From the NCBI GenBank assembly GCA_910584295.1, contig CAJTYR010000004.1, positions 44,159 through 108,158 of the forward strand: DNA of 64,000 nucleotides, read 5' to 3'. The notes beneath the pieces were generated by a model that saw only the letters and a list, made by a program, of their open reading frames with translations, ran no database searches and had not been told where the DNA came from. Source of the DNA: an uncultured Christensenella sp. (GTDB taxonomy: Bacteria > Bacillota > Clostridia > Christensenellales > UBA1242). Positions 1 to 15,500 of this stretch are shown piece by piece (position 1 is the stretch's first letter; every line of letters starts with the position of its first letter). Made by a program: the position numbers and the translations under genes.

Positions 1-329
1 GCATAAACAAAATCGTCACAGATTGCAAGCTTCCTGGAGAGCCAAAGGATGTTGATTGCACGGTGAATAAACTTTATAAACTTTTTGCAACGAAAGAAAA
101 AGCTCAGGATTTTGAAGAAAGATTGAAAGGTGGGCTTGCTTGGGGTGAGGCAAAAAAAGAACTTTTTGAAGTTGCAAATGAGTTTATTAAACCTATGAGA
201 GAAAAATTTTTCTATTATCAAGAGCATAAAGATGAGGTTGACAAAATCTTGCTTGCTGGGGCAGAGAAGGCAAGACCTATTGCAAAAGATGTCCTCTCAA
301 GGGTTAGAAAAGCGATTGGCGTTAAATAA
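1..329 (+). CDS. trpS: Tryptophanyl-tRNA synthetase, C-terminal part (5' end outside window)
   Basis: Charges tRNA(Trp) with tryptophan in the cytoplasm. Only the last ~108 codons are present; the reading frame is open from base 3. The visible part includes INKIVTDCKLPGEPKDVD, followed by LYKLFA and GLAWGEAKKELFE, then the terminal helix ending RKAIGVK. This is the usual end of bacterial class I TrpRS; the catalytic HIGH and KMSKS motifs lie upstream of the window. The gene ends at TAA and is followed at once by a perfect-palindrome terminator. Assignment rests on recognised family sequence. Confidence 0.93.
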   Translation, partial: INKIVTDCKLPGEPKDVDCTVNKLYKLFATKEKAQDFEERLKGGLAWGEAKKELFEVANEFIKPMREKFFYYQEHKDEVDKILLAGAEKARPIAKDVLSRVRKAIGVK

Positions 330-357
330 AAAGTGCATACGTATGCACTTTTTTGTT
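329..357 (+). terminator. Intrinsic terminator of trpS
   Basis: A 20-base perfect palindrome (331-350, AAGTGCATACGTATGCACTT) is preceded by A and followed by a T run. It starts at the trpS stop codon. Confidence 0.85.
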
Positions 358-495
358 GTTTTGGGCTGTTTTTATGACAAAATAAGAAAAAATAAAATGT
401 TTTTTATGCTTATTTATAACCAAATTTTTGGTCTAAAGTTGGTTAAAAGTTTAAAGAATATATATATTAAAATATATATATTTTTTTATATTCAT

Positions 496-525
496 TTGCA
501 TAAGTGATTGGGTTTATTGTAAAAT
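496..525 (+). promoter_or_regulatory. Candidate promoter of the 6090-residue surface-protein gene
   Basis: TTGCAT (496-501), an 18-base spacer and TAAAAT (520-525) lie 43 bases before the ATG at 569. A GAGGAG ribosome-binding site follows. The rest of 358-495 is very AT-rich and shows no gene. Confidence 0.5.
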
Positions 526-568
526 AAAGTTGAAGAAGTCTATGTGAATGTAGGCGAGGAGAAGTCAA

Positions 569-3500
569 ATGAAGAAGAAGTCCATTTTCCTATTTTTGTC
601 GATGATTGTTTTGGGAGTATGCAGTGCTCTCGGATTTTTTAATATTAAGAGTGAGCAAGTGCATGCTGAAAGTTCTGTTTATGAAGGAAGCACAACTGCA
701 AGTGTGTGGGAGGGGACTTGTGAGAACGAAGTTGATGAGACTGATTTCTTTACGATTTCTGCAACAAAAGAACATCACATTTTGACTGCTCGAGGATTTG
801 GATTTTTTGCACAAAGGGTTACATCTGGACTTTACCCTTTCATTGACGAAAAAGTTTTTCTTGATTGTGACATTGATTTGGCAAAACATGAATGGAAACC
901 AATTGGCTATGACGATGGACATTCTTTCAAAGGCACCTTTGATGGACAAGGACACTCAATTTACAATTTAAAAATTTCGCAAAAGACATCTGACTATGCT
1001 GGACTTTTTGGTTTTGCAACAGGTTCAATTTCAAACCTTTGTTTAAAAAATGTTGACATTGAAGTTGATGGAGCGAGAAGTGTAGGCGCTTTGGCAGGAA
1101 ATTTGACAGGGAATGTTTACAGCAACATTTCAGTTTCTGGGGAGATTGTTGCAAATGGTGCAACGTATGTTGGTGGTGTGATTGGAGAAAGTTCAACTTC
1201 TGCGCTTCGTAACATTTCAAATATAATGTCAGATGTTGTGATTTCTGCAACTTGCAGTGGCACAGGCAGTGCTGTGGGTGGTGTGTTTGGAAGATATGCT
1301 GTCGGAAATGGTGTCATCGAAAATGTTGCATTCAAAGGGAGTATCACAAAAACAACTGCAACTTATGCTGCAGGAATTCTTGGGCAACTTGATGCGTTTT
1401 CAAATTTGAGAAATTCATACAATGTTGGCTCAGTTTCCAATTCTGGTGTAAACACTGCAGGTTTGGTTGGTTATGTGAATGGAACATCAAGTGGAAATAA
1501 CAAATTATCAAATCTTTACAATGCTGGCGAATTGACTTGGCAAAATGGAAATGTAGCAGGTGTTTACACTTCTGGTCTTTTTGGACTTTTTGCTGGAGGA
1601 AAAACTTTTAATGTTGTAAATTGTGTTAATTTGGATCGTCGACAAATTTTAAGTGGAGATTCACAAAACTTTCCTCTTTACAGAAATGCAAATAATGCCA
1701 CAATCAATGCAACTGGCACAAAATTTGCTGTGGATCAATTTGCGACAAATTTGAAGGATGCGCAAAACTCTGTTCGTGGACTTGCTGACATGGCACGAAA
1801 CAAAGGGGTTTATTCAAACACTGAAATTTTCCCTGACATGAGTGCAATTTGGGATTTTGAAAATGTTTGGGAAATTTCTTCTGGAATTAATGGTGGATTG
1901 CCATATCTTCTTTCAACTCAAAATTTGGGACTTGCAAACAACGATCAGCAAGAGGTCTCAAGTTTGAAGGGCGAAGGGACTTTTGAAAATCCATTTTTGA
2001 TTGAGACGGCTGCTGACCTTGGATTTTTGTCATCTCATTATGTTGGAGGCAACAACAATGGTGCTGAAGAGTGGAGAGGGAAATATTATTCTCTCCAAAA
2101 CGATATTGATTTGACTGGCAAGAATTGGCAACCAATTGGTTATTCAACTGACAGTGCATTTACTGGTGTGTTTGATGGGAACGGACATGCAATTGTTGGA
2201 ATGACATGCTCTTTGCAATTTAAATATTCCTATCATGGTCTTTTTGGTGTGACAGATGGTGCGGTCATCAAAAATCTTGAAATCAGAGATCCAAGATTTA
2301 TCAATGGCGGAGCTGAAGATAACATCGTTGGAGCATTGGTTGGCTATGCTGCTGGAAATACATACATTGTCAATTGCAAAGTGCCAGTGAAGTTTGATGA
2401 GCAAGATTTGAGTGCGGTTGGGAAAGCAGATAATGGCACTCTAACAATTGCTTATGGAAAAAATAACCTTGTTGGAAATGAATTGACAACGCTTGCTGTT
2501 CCTTCAAACGCAACAACCACTTATGATGTTGAAGTTGAAGGCAATGGCGGAACTTTCTATGATGAGAAAGGAAAAGTTGTCAGAGGTTCTTATCATGTGA
2601 TTGTTGGGGAAGGCGGAAATATTATTGAGCAAAGCATTGATGCTGGCTTTAAAAAAGAACTCCCTTCACTTTCTGAAAAATTTGGTTCTGATGAAAAACC
2701 TAATGCTTGCACTTTGATTAGACGAGGTTATAAACTTCAAGATTTCATAGTTGGCGGAAACAAAGTTGCAGACATTGGAGCAACCTCAGTTAGTGCGTCA
2801 AATATGGCGGATTTGATTTCTGGAATTATTGCAAACTACGGAAAACAAAACTCGAAAAATGTTCAAGTGGTCTACAATCAATATGAGGTTGAAAACTTTG
2901 GAGCAACATCTTCAAATGATTATTTGAGAAGTGAAGAATTTGAAGTTGAGTATGACTCAATTTTAAGTCTTGACTATCCACAAATTTTCAGAAAGGATGT
3001 AAAAAAAGATAGTGATGATCTTCTTCGTGGAACGGGCTTCTCAATTGCTGGTTTCTATTTCAGAACAACGGAAGAGGGGTTGTTTGGCAAAGAAGTTGAT
3101 GAAACCGCTTTTGCCAATGATACATCTTTGCCTAACCCAACAAGTGAAGTATATGTCAAATGGGTTGGAAATACTGAAACTAAATATCAACTGAAAGTTG
3201 TGCTTGGCAAGGCTGACAATGTTGTGCTTGGCAAATTCAATCTTTTGGATGCGATTGAAAGTGTATCTTTGCAATCATGGGGAGATCAAGGAACAGAATT
3301 TAACAAAAGTGCAACTCTTCAAGAAGAAAATGGAAAAGTTATTGTTTCTTTTGATTTTGACAGCACTCACAGTGACATGGCAGATAATGGTGTTAAGCTT
3401 TCAGTTAAACTTAAAGGTGGCTATGAATTTTCACAAAATGTTTTGATTTCAGATTTTGATGGAGAGCATGATTTCGGTCATTTGGCATTTGGAAGTTCAA

Positions 3501-6500
3501 ATGCTTCAAACATTGTCAATGGAGAGCCGAAAGCTTTCAATGAATCTGTTTTAAGCGATGGTTTGATTTTGCGAAATCTTGTTGGAGAATATACCATCAA
3601 CATCACACTACAAAGAAAAACTTTCACCACAGCGACAAATGTAAGCTCTGAAGAAGTTTTCTTTGCAATTGCTCCAAACATTCCAAATGTTGAAGCGATT
3701 GAAATTTATCCAAATGGTTTTGGCGGAGACCCAAGCGTTGCAAATCCAACAACAAAACTTTTGGAGAATGAAACCTATCTTGGTTTTGATGCAATCAATC
3801 AAAAGTTTGTTTCAGGCTTGGCGTCAGTTGGCTCTGAAGAAAATCCAAGCGGAGTTGCGTTTGATTTTAATTTGACAGGTTATGATGAAATTTTGCTTGG
3901 ATATAGATTCCGACAAGACGGAAATTTGATGACAAGGTATTTCAAAATTGTAAAAGAAATAAATGATGCAAGCGTTGATCAAAGATATGCTTATTCATAT
4001 TTTGAAGCGGTATATGAAAATGGCGAATGGAAAAATATTGACCTTATTGCAAAACTTTATGTTTCAGCAAATGGCGATGCAACAAGCTTAACATATCTTA
4101 TGGCTTCAGAGTTTTCGATTATTGGCTCTGTGAAAGACAACATCTCTGACACTGTGATTTCCAAAGACGGATATGATGACTTTGGAGATGGTGGTGAACT
4201 GGATGGAAAAGAAAATGCAAACACTGAGATCTTGGTGATGGAAGAAAGTGGGCTTAAGAAACTTCGTCACGACATCAAGATTGAAAAGGTTATGGGCAAA
4301 TTTTCCAGCCAAATTGGATTTACTGCAACTGCAACAACTGACACAAAAATCACACTGATTTCAAAATATACAAAAGTTTCCATTGATTTGAAATTTGTTG
4401 AGTATGTTAATGGAGAAAAAAGAGAAATTGTTGGAGAATACGCTCCAAAAGTCATTCTTGAAAATGGAACAAATTATCAGCTTCCAGCTGGAGAAGAAAA
4501 TCAATCAATTCCATTCAAATTTGTTTCATCAGATTTTTATAGGCTTCATGAGAGCAAGTTTGATGACAGATTGTCTGTTGTTTTGAGTGATGGAATTGAT
4601 CCAAACATCTTGATTACAGCGGAGACGGTTGCTCTTGAAAATGGAGAGACGGATAATGGTGCAAGTTGGAAGGCAACTTTCAATGCGACAAACTCAAATT
4701 ATTTTGGAGGAAGTTGGATTGTCAAGAAGGACGCGGTTAAAGAGAACAAAAGTAACCAAGATAATTATGACACATACACCTTTTCCATTATTTTTGGTGG
4801 AACTGGAAGACAGCCTATCCGTGCAGGACGATATTTGGTTGAAATCATTTGCGATCAAATTGAATATGCTTTAAATTTTGATACCAAATTTGTTCAATAT
4901 AAGCAAGATGGAAAGTATACAAAAAAAGATTTTACTACAGAAAGTGGAAATGGTGCACCTTCTGCACATGCTTCAGTTAAAGCACATGGTTCAGCTGATG
5001 AAAATTATGAAATGATTGAATCTGGTTTTGACAGGTTGTCGTACAATTCTGATTTGAAAATGGAAACAGGACTTGGGGCTGTCAGTGCATATTCATTTTT
5101 TGACTGGTATGTGGAAGGTGAACTTTGGTCAGGCTTCTTAAGTGAAATAAATAGAGAGTGGGGAAGAGAAGAAGCTTTTGAATTTTCTTATTCACAAATT
5201 TATGACTATTTTTCAACTGAAGTTTTGAATGTAAACAAACCGAAAGACTATACATTAAGTTTAAGTGCGATTTATGTAAGAAAAGAAATTCACATAAGTT
5301 TTCCAAGCACAGATGGAAGAGTTTCAGTTGCTGGACAAGATGTCTATGTGACTGCAAGAAGTTTGGGACTTGAAATATCAGTTTCTTCACTTGATTATTC
5401 CTATGCCTATGAGACTTCAATTTCAGATGATGTAAATTGGAATCTTAACTTTGCAAAATCAGGGACAAATGGCGACTCTTACTATTTCAGTGGATTTATT
5501 GTTTTAAATGCATCAAATGCTGTTGTTAAGCGTGTTGATGTTGCAAGTGAAAGTGGTGCATTCACGGATGCAGGAGTGTTTAAAAACAACTACTCAATAA
5601 AAAGTTTTGTTATTGATAAACTTGAAAATGATGAAACTCTTCTTTCTTCAACATCTTACACGATTGTTCCTATGGTGACGAGAAAAACCGCAAACTTGTT
5701 TGTTGTTTCTGGAACGGGAAATGGAATTGATGGAGCCTTTACTGATGGTAAAAACGGCGATGTATTCTATCGTGATGGTGACAACAAGATCTCAACGACA
5801 AACACAATTGTTGAAATTGGGAATGTCAATGTTGGAGACACGCTCTATTTGAATTTTGAAATTGACGCAAAAGTTGATGGTGGATTGAGAAGTGTTGTTG
5901 TTGACAGATTGTTTGCAGAAAGAACAGGTTACTCTGCACCAGCAAATGGATATTGGAGTTGGTCAAACGGAGCGCAGTCGGGACAACTTAATGGTTCTCA
6001 ACTTTACATTGCAAGCTCATATTTTGATGGCACAAGTGAAGATAATACTTCAATTAATCTCGTGGTCTATAAGACTTGGATTGCAAATTCTTACACCATA
6101 ACCTTTGCAAGAAATCAAGGAATGTTTGGTGGAGACAATGCCTCAAACGAAAATTTGACTGTGACAGTTTATTATGATTCAAAAGTTGAAAATGCTCTTA
6201 CAAGTGATGACATCTCAAGGATTGGACATTCTCTTTCTGGTTGGACATATGAGATGGACAACAATGATCAAATTGTCTTTGATGCAGACGGACAAACTTT
6301 GGGACTGGAAGGTGTTTTTGACGCAGAGGGGAATTATGTCTCAACAGGAAATCTTTATGTATATGCTTTGTGGACACCTAAAAACTATGTGGTTCAACTT
6401 GTGACAAATGGTGCGAACACAATTGCTGGAGAGGATGCGGGAGAAACTCTTGAGTTTGAAATCGCATATGGATCAACATTTGCTGATGCTTTCGAAAAAC

Positions 6501-9500
6501 TTGGACTTTCTGGTGGTGATAATTCGCCAGTGCGTGAAGGTTTCACATTCAATGAGATATATGCCAATGGGGCTTATAGACAAACAATTACTTCAAACAC
6601 AATTTTCAGTGAGACGCTGCCAAGTTGTTTGTTGAAAGAAGACGGAAGTGCATCCATAGTTCTTTACATAGATTGGAAATTTGACAAAACATATGTGGAT
6701 TTGAGTTTTGAAAACAGTCAAATTTCTAGGACATACACAGCAAATGAAATTTCAATCTTCTTGGCGGAGTATTTCAAGGCCGGCTTTAATGCAAAGGGTT
6801 ATGTTATTGAAGTTGTTGACGATCAAACTATTTCAATTTCCATGAAAGATGAAACCCACACAAGTGTGACTGTTGAACTTGTTTCAAGCTCTCTTGAGGT
6901 TTCTGGAAATTCATCATTCGAAGTGAGAAATGTTGGAAGATATAATGTTTCTTTGGTTTTGACAATTGTTGATGATATTGGTGCTGGGGAAGCTTTATAC
7001 AGTCAAACAATAAACTTGTTTGCACAAGTTGAAGCGGCAAACCTTTCAGGCATGTTGGATGGTGACAATGAGGGGGTTTGGCTTGCAAATGTCAAGAGAC
7101 TTATGGCAGACTTTGTTTCAGATGATACTCAAGCAAGGCTTGAAAATTGCTATACTTTCACCGCATTTGTAAACAACATTGCAAAAAGCATGGACAATAC
7201 AATTCCATCCAATGTGACAAACAAGCAGGTCTATGAATTTGTTGCTTATAAATATTATTACATGATTACTTCAGCACAATACTCTCGCTTCAAGCAAATG
7301 ACTTATGCAGATTTTGTGAAAGTAAAAGAAGAAAATGGCGTAGATGTTGAAAATGTTCTTGAAAGAGTTAATTTCTTCGACTTCTTTGATCATAAGTCAG
7401 AAGGCGTGAAAACAATTTCAATGTATAACAGCAGCATTCAACTTACATCTTCAACTGTTGAAAATCCAAATGCGGAAGTTTTGATTGACAGAGTTGAGAT
7501 TGTGGCAGACTCTATCAATGTGGATTCAATGTATTATTTCAGAGCAGTTATCAAAAACTCGGGTGAAGATAGCAATTTAAATAATTATGCTTTGAGTTTT
7601 GATGAGAATGGTGAGGCTTACATATATTTGGGCAGAATTTATATAATGCCAGAACTCTTTCTTATTGAGAGTGAAACAAAAAACAATTCAACATATTACA
7701 ATGCAAATGTTCTTAATGTGACTGCTCCATGGCAAGATGGAAGAATTGCTTGTGATGTGGAAAACTTTGAAGAGTATTTCAAAATTGACGAAAATCTTTT
7801 CGCTCGAGCAAATCTCTTCACTTCAAATCTTGGAAATGAGAGAATTGACACAGATTTCAATTTCCTTTCTTCTGACAATTTCCTCTATTTCGATAATTTG
7901 TCGGTTTATGAAAAAACCTTTGTCGAAGAAGAAATTGTTATGGTTGATGTGACAAACAAATTTAAATTTGTTCTTGACAAAAATTATGTCTTTACAATCC
8001 TTAATATTGATGGTGTGGCATCTATTGAAATCTCGGCAAAATATCTGTCCTATATTGATGGGTTCATGACCTTTGCAGACTTGCCAGCATCATCTCCAAA
8101 CGATTTGCTTAAGATCACTCAAGTGACTTATGATTTTGGAGGAGGTGTAAAGAGAATTGCAAATTCAACTGATGGATTGCAAGAAAGAGCATACGAGGAA
8201 GATGGAAACATAATATGTCAGGTTGAGAAAAACAACTGCAATACGGTTTCAATCATCTTGTCAAAATTTGCAAAATCTGTCACAGTTATGACAAACGAAA
8301 AATCGCTGACAGAATATATTGCACTTTATAAATGGGCAGACAATCCAACCTACAATATTGATGGAACAATGGAAAACAATACGAGTTTCACAATCAACAA
8401 GGACTCTTTGGAAGAAAGTGAAGGTGGGCTTTCAACTTACAATTTCTATGCAGTTTACACAGACATGGTTTTGGTGAATTATAATCTTAATTTCCCAAGC
8501 AACTATGGAACATCTTCTCCAACAACTTCTTGGTTGAAATTGGGAGAGTCAACAATAGACGAACTTTTGCTTCCAAATGAAAGTGGATTCAAACTTGCAA
8601 CTTTGACATTGACAAAGACAAAAGAGTCTTATGAAAGTATTTTTGACAATGTCGATGGAAAGTTTAAGGGGCTTCTTCCAACTGATAGACACGCAAAAGT
8701 TGAACTTGAAGCAAAGTGGCAAATCGAAGAGATGAATTATGAGCAGACGCTCACAGAATACAGAACAAGTGTCTATGGCTTTGATTATTTGGCGGTTTCC
8801 AGTGTTGTCAACATATACAACAAAAATGACAATTTGTTTAACTACTCTTATGAATGGTTTAAGGGAGAAAAACTTCTCTCAAAACTTGAAAGATTTTCTC
8901 TTGAAGGAAATGGAACAATTGAGGAAAGTGGGACTTACAGGCTTGTTGTAACAGCAAATGTCAAGAAAGAATTTTTGTCAACTGCTCTTGTCAATAGTGA
9001 AGGAGCGACAAGTTCTTTCGAGGTTTCATTCGACCTAGAATTCATCAAAAACAAATTGCTCTCAATCACTTTTGCTGGCGAAAATCATTTTGAATATGAC
9101 AGCACAAACCATATGAACGGCTGGCATGTATCCATTGAATATGCGGTTTATGACCCAACAACGGAAAGTTATTCAGAAAATCCAAGTTATGCAATTGAAT
9201 ATTTTGCAGCAGCAAAGAATCTTGATTTCCTTATCAAGAGAAATGGGCAGACAACTTCAACAATGAAGGATGCTGGAACCTACATCATTTCTGCAACTGG
9301 AAAAGAAGATGTTTATTCAAATGCTGTGGAATTTGGAAAGGTGGAATTTGAGGTTGTAGTCAGCCCTTATGAAGTTGAACTTTCTGAACTTGAAATCAGA
9401 TTTAAGCGTTATTTCAATGGACAAGAAATTAATCTTTCAAAAGAACATTATCTTGCAAACGAGAATGTTACTCTAAACTTTGAAAGACAATCGGGTGAGG

Positions 9501-12500
9501 ATGTTGGAGTTTATGCTCTCATGCTTTCAAGCATTTCTGAAGATAAGAAAGAAAACTATCGTCTTAAAATGAATGGTGTTGTTGTTTTTGAAAATGGAGC
9601 GGTGACAACTGCTGGACAAACAACAAAGGTTGGAGAATTTGAAATTGAGAAAAGTGGAACTTTGACACTTTCTTATGAAGTGACAGACTCAAACCCAGAG
9701 ACGATTGAGGTTTCATACAGTGCGGACGGTTACAGAGTTGAACTTGATGGCTGGACTCTTAAAATATTCAATGGAGAAAATCTTTTGAAATCATTGAGGC
9801 TTCGCCTCTTTGATGAAACCGCAAAAGAGGAAATTACACGCAGTCAAATTTTGCAAATCTTGTCAGAAAATTTCAGGTCAGTTAATATTCAATTCTTCGA
9901 CACGACGGCAAAAGATTTGGCTCGCTCAAGTGGAACTTATTCTTACGCTTTCTCTGGACTGGATGAAGTTTCAAATTATTTCTCAACTGTTGAGTTTGCA
10001 AAGGGTTATCAATTTGTTATTGGAAAGATCATAATTGACATTTCAACTCTTGGCTTAAACAAAATTTATAATGGTAAGACAATTGAGTATTTCACTCAAA
10101 CTGGTGCAAAAATCGAAGACATAGATGCTTTTGATGGGGTTTATGTTTCAGCAACCTATGAAAATGCTCATGTTGGCACAACAAGAGTTGATTTGAGTTT
10201 GCATGACACAAATGACAGTGGTGAGGTCTCAAATTATCAACTTTCAGAGGGAAGCATGCAAGCAACAATCAGCAAGCTTTCTGCAACTCTCACAGCGGTT
10301 ATGGACAAAGAAACTTTTGAGTATGGTGAGATTTCTTTGGCTAATCTTGAAAGCCATGTTGATAAAAATTACAAAATTGTTGATGGTTTAGGAAATGATG
10401 TTTCCGCACTTCTTGCAAGTGGGTATTACAACATTTCATACTTCTTGCTTTCAACAGTAAAAACAAATGCAAGCGGATTTGTGTATGCGGGGACATATGA
10501 TCTTCAAGCCACAGCATCCTTTGATGATTTCAATATGACATTGAAACTTCCAAAGATTAAGATCGGACAGAAGAAAATAGAAAAAGGAATTTCTGTTGGA
10601 CAAATAAGCATTTTGGCAAGCGAATCAATTGCTGATACATACAAAGAAGAATACACAATCACGGAAACTGGTGACACTTTCTCAATCATATACAATGTGG
10701 TTGGCGGAATTGTTGAAAGCAACACAAGTGGAGATTTCTATAATTTGGCATTGGCTTTCAATGAATATGTAAATTCAAGTGTTCTCATTTCAATCCAAAC
10801 AGACAACAAAGGCTTTGTTGTCAAACCTGAGGAAAATCTTGTTTATATTGTTCTTGACAAAACTAAATTAGACAAAGCTATTTACAATGGCTTCGCATAC
10901 AACTTCAGTGTGGATGTGGGAAATAAACAACTTTTGATTTCAAACAATGGCATATTTACAAATGTTGACTTCTCATTTGTTTATGCAAATGGGGGTGCAT
11001 CTGCAGACGATGTTGTGCTTTCAGAACTAGAAATCTTCTCTGGCGCAAACGCAAAGAGTTTTGCTGATGCTGGGTCATATAGATTGTCATTTAGGGCGAC
11101 ATCTTCAACGCATGCAAACTTTGCATTTCAAGAAGAATATATGTTCCAAATTGCAAAGAGAGAAGTTGATGCAAGAACGCTCAATCTTGAAAGAACTTAT
11201 AGTGGCTCTGCAACATTTACAATAGATGATTTTGATGGTAAAGTTGGAGAAGATGGGGTGTCATTGATTGCAAAATTTGCAAGTGCAAATGCCGGCGATG
11301 AAATAGACGTAAGCCTCTTCTTACAAGGCACAAAAAGTGTAAACTACGAACTTAAGAACGCTGATGGTCTTAAAGGAAAGATTAAGAAAGCGGAAGCCTA
11401 TGTTGAACTTGTGAAAACAGAATTTATCTATGGCAATTTGACTTCAAGAGATTCTGCTCCTTTCAGAGTGATTTCAGGTGGATTTGCTGTTTCCGCATCA
11501 CAATATCAAGTGACATTGACACTTGAAAACTCAACTTATTCTGCAGTGGGATATTTAGAGTGCAACACTTATCTGGTTTCAATGAGTACAATGTTTTCTA
11601 CAAACTACAACATAACTTTTGCTGATAATCAAAGAATCACTGTTTCTCCATTCTCATTTTCAGTTTCCCTTGCTACAAGTGGACAATTCTCATATGTCTA
11701 TGGAGCGCCAGAGACAACAACTGATATTTTTGTTGGGAACTATCAAACTCCGCTCAATGAAACAATTGGATTGAGTTTCACAAGAGAAATGGGGCAAGAA
11801 GTTGGGTATTACAAAGTGCTTTCAGCAATGTCAACTTCAAAAAATTACATCGTCACAGAAACAACTGATCGAAGTGATGGTGCATTTAGAATTTTGAAAA
11901 AACAAGATGTGGTTTATATTTTGATGAGTAGTTCTGATGTTGTTTTGGGCAGCGAAAAAGAAATTTCAACAATCACTTATGATGGAAATCTCTACGACAA
12001 AGTTTCTGTTGTTCAAAAGTCTGGTAGCAAGGATTATCAACTTGTCTATGAGAGTTCTGAAACATCAACAGCAAAACAATTCTATGATCTTAATTTCTAT
12101 TCTTACAACAGCGAGACAGATGAATATACTCGCTTGACTGATGTGACAATTGATGGACTTAATGCAAAGATTGAGTTTGCAAACTCTGAAGGTGGAAGAA
12201 GTGTTGGAGAATATTTGCTCAATGTTCAAAATGCTACTGCGGACAATTTCTCTGTTGTTCTTGGAAAATATGGACTTCAAAGTTTCTATCTCAACATCGA
12301 AAAAAGAGATGTCTATTTCTTGGATAGAAAAGTGTCAAAAGTATTTGACAATCAAGATGCCGAGATTGTTTATGAAGATCCAACACAGCTTTTGGATGGA
12401 ATTTTGGCTTCTGATGTTGACAAACTTAAACTTATAATAAGAATTAAGTCTGGGGACGCTCTTGCAAAATATGTTGGTTATTCTTACTCTGTGGAAGCGG

Positions 12501-15500
12501 AACTTGAAGGTGGAACTAACTATCGTCTTAACCTTGAGTCTCTTCAACATGAAAGTCTTATTGGACAAATTTTGCCTGCCGAGCTTATCATTTCTGTAAA
12601 CAATCAAACTTTTGTTTATGGAGAAGAAATTGTAATAGATTTTGAGTATTCAACTGAAGTTGATCTTAATAAATATGACAGAGGCATGGGAATCAGTCTT
12701 CTTCCAATCGCCGAGGATGACAGATATTCAACAAGTGGTTCTTTGAGGGTTGGAGAATATGAAATGGGTTGCATTTTGGGCACTCCGGACTTCAAAGCAA
12801 CTTACATTGTCAATGGCACTGCTGCAGACAATCTTTCAACAGCAACAGTGACAATTCTCAAAAAAGGTCTTTCACTTGAAGGTGTCAAACAAGAATTGGA
12901 AGAAATTTTCACAAAGACTTATGATGGAAGCACAGAAGTTTCTCTTACAGATGAAAGTGGTGCGGACAAACTTAGGCTTGTGGGGATTGTTTCAAAAGAA
13001 AGACCTGTTGAAGGTGCTGAAGATGAAACAACACAAGTTATGACAGATGATGTCAGACTTGAAAATGCAACTTATGAAAGAGAATCAATTGGCAAATCAA
13101 TAACCATTAATTTTACCCTTGGTGGAACAGAAAGTGATTTTGAAAACTATTCTCTTGCATCTTGGGGCTATGGAGTAATTGAGCCTGTTGTTGTTGGAAT
13201 TGTTTTCAATTATAATGCAAATGGCAGTGATGTTAAGTCGAATGTTGAAACAAACAAACTTCCACAACTTTCAGCAATTGCCTTTCCATTTATGGATTCC
13301 TCAACGCTTACTGCAAATTCTGCGGACGCACAAACTACTTCTGTAAGAAATTTTCCAACAAATTTGACTGGAAGATCTGGTTACAGGTTCCAGAAATGGA
13401 CAATGTCATTCAAAGGTGAGCAGTTTGCTGAAGGAACAGATGAGTATTCATATTTAAGATCGGTACTTGGTGTTTCTGGGCTTACATATGTTTATGACGC
13501 TGATGCAAAAGAGTTTATTATTGATGTTTCAAACAATGCCGAAACAGTGAACTTCTTGGGACTTTTGCTTGGCAACGAAGCAGATATTTTGGGAACATAT
13601 TACAAAAACCATGCAGGACAAAGTTTCACTTTTGACGCTGCTTGGGAGATTTTGAACTATCAAATAAGTGTTAAGATTGCAGATGAGAAAGGTGGAGATG
13701 CAAGTTTTGGAAAAGTTGTGCTTGATGCTGGTGATGGAAATCCAATTGAAATCACTTCTTCATATACAGGCAAATTTGACTATGGCACAAAAATCACTTT
13801 GCTTGCAACACCGGAAGAACATTGCTCATATGTTGGTTTCTACAATGCGACTGGAAGTATTTATTATGATAGTGGAACTGTGAATGGTGTCATTGTTACA
13901 GCAAGTGGCAATGGTGCACTTCTTACAGTGGAAAAACTTGGCGGAACATTTAATTTTGTTGCAAGATTTGAGGCTGACAAGGTAGATGTTGAAGTTGACC
14001 TTTCACAAGCAACTGATGCGACAATTTCTTCAGAAAAGTTTACATTGAAAGAAGGTGGCATTTATTCTTGGAAAGCAACCTATCTTGAACTTGAAAATTT
14101 TGCTCTTTCAGATATTGGAATAAGCAGAGAGGGATTCTCACTTATATCAATAAGTGATGGAGAAGAAACCATAACAGATTTTGAAAACACAAAACTTTCA
14201 AGCTTGATTTCAGAAGGACAGACAACACTTATACTTACTCCAAACTTTGATGCAGTTGGTGTGGTTGTAACTCTTGATTTTGCAGATGGAAAAACGGAAA
14301 ACAAGAGAATCATCGTTCCATTTAAATCAAAATATTCTGAAAGTTCTGATTGGATTGAGACTCCAACAAGAGAGGGGTATGAGTTTGTCGGTTGGTATGA
14401 TGGTGAAGAGAACGAGATAACTGGACAGAGCGTGCTTTCAACTATTGAAAATCACACTCTTACTGCAAGATGGAAAATTTTGAGTTTCGATCTTTCAATC
14501 ACAGCAGAAAATGTGACGATTTCATCTGACAGTGTTGATTTTGTTGTCAGTGGAAATTCTTATTCACTTGCTGATGTTGAATTTAACACAGAAGTTGTTT
14601 TCACAGTTTCAGCAAAACTTGGATACGAACTTACAGAAGAAGTTGTTGAAAAATGGAGCAAGTTCTTTGATGTGACAATTTCTGCAGGCGTTGCAAATGT
14701 TTCATTGAAGATGCCTGCGCAAGATGTTGTTTGCACAATTGCATCAGTTGCATTAACAAACACAATCACAATCACAGGCACAAACATTGGACAAATTTTG
14801 GCTTATGATGTGACAGAAAGTGAAAATCCACTTGAAGTTGTGGCTGGCAAGGTGAATATTGAAACAGGAAGAACCCTCAAGTTGATTGTTTCAGCTGAGT
14901 ATGGTTATCAAATGATTGAAGAATATGTTTGTATGGATCCAGACGCAATCATTTCTCACAGCATTTCAAATGATGTTTTGACTTTGACTATTTCAAACAT
15001 CTTGAGAGATATTTCAATTGAACTTTCAACTCTTGAAGTCATCAATGATGTCACAATAAGATTTAATGACAACGACATGATTTCAGCGTTTGTTGTTGGA
15101 GGAGTTAATTATAAAAATTCTCTTGAAACAATGCTTCCATTCAGGGTTGTTGAAGGCGAGAACCTTGAAATGTATGTGAAATACGAACATGGTTTTGAAT
15201 ATGACACAAGCGAGACTGAAGCAGGCTATTCAATCCTCTGCGAAAAGGCGACGGAAGGAGTCTATGGCGAAGAGGGTTATTATAAGATTATTGTTTCAAA
15301 CATCGAATGTGACGGGCTTATCAACATTTTGGGCAAACTTGCTCACTTTACAATTGAAACAAGAGTGCTTTCTTACAATGAACTTAAGCAACCAGTTGAT
15401 GAACCTTCAAATAAGATTTTTATTGGGGGAGCGGAAGCTGGACAAACAAGCATTTCAGTTGAGTATGGCTCACAAATTAGCCTTTCATATCAAATGCATT

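Noticed and set aside
457..487. AT-only inverted repeat followed by T run upstream of the giant gene
   Set aside because: Stem is made only of A-T pairs in alternating TA sequence; too weak to call a terminator, and trpS already has a strong one.
232..507. Open frame overlapping trpS and running into the intergenic region
   Set aside because: It starts inside trpS in another frame, crosses the trpS terminator and is only AT-rich translation.
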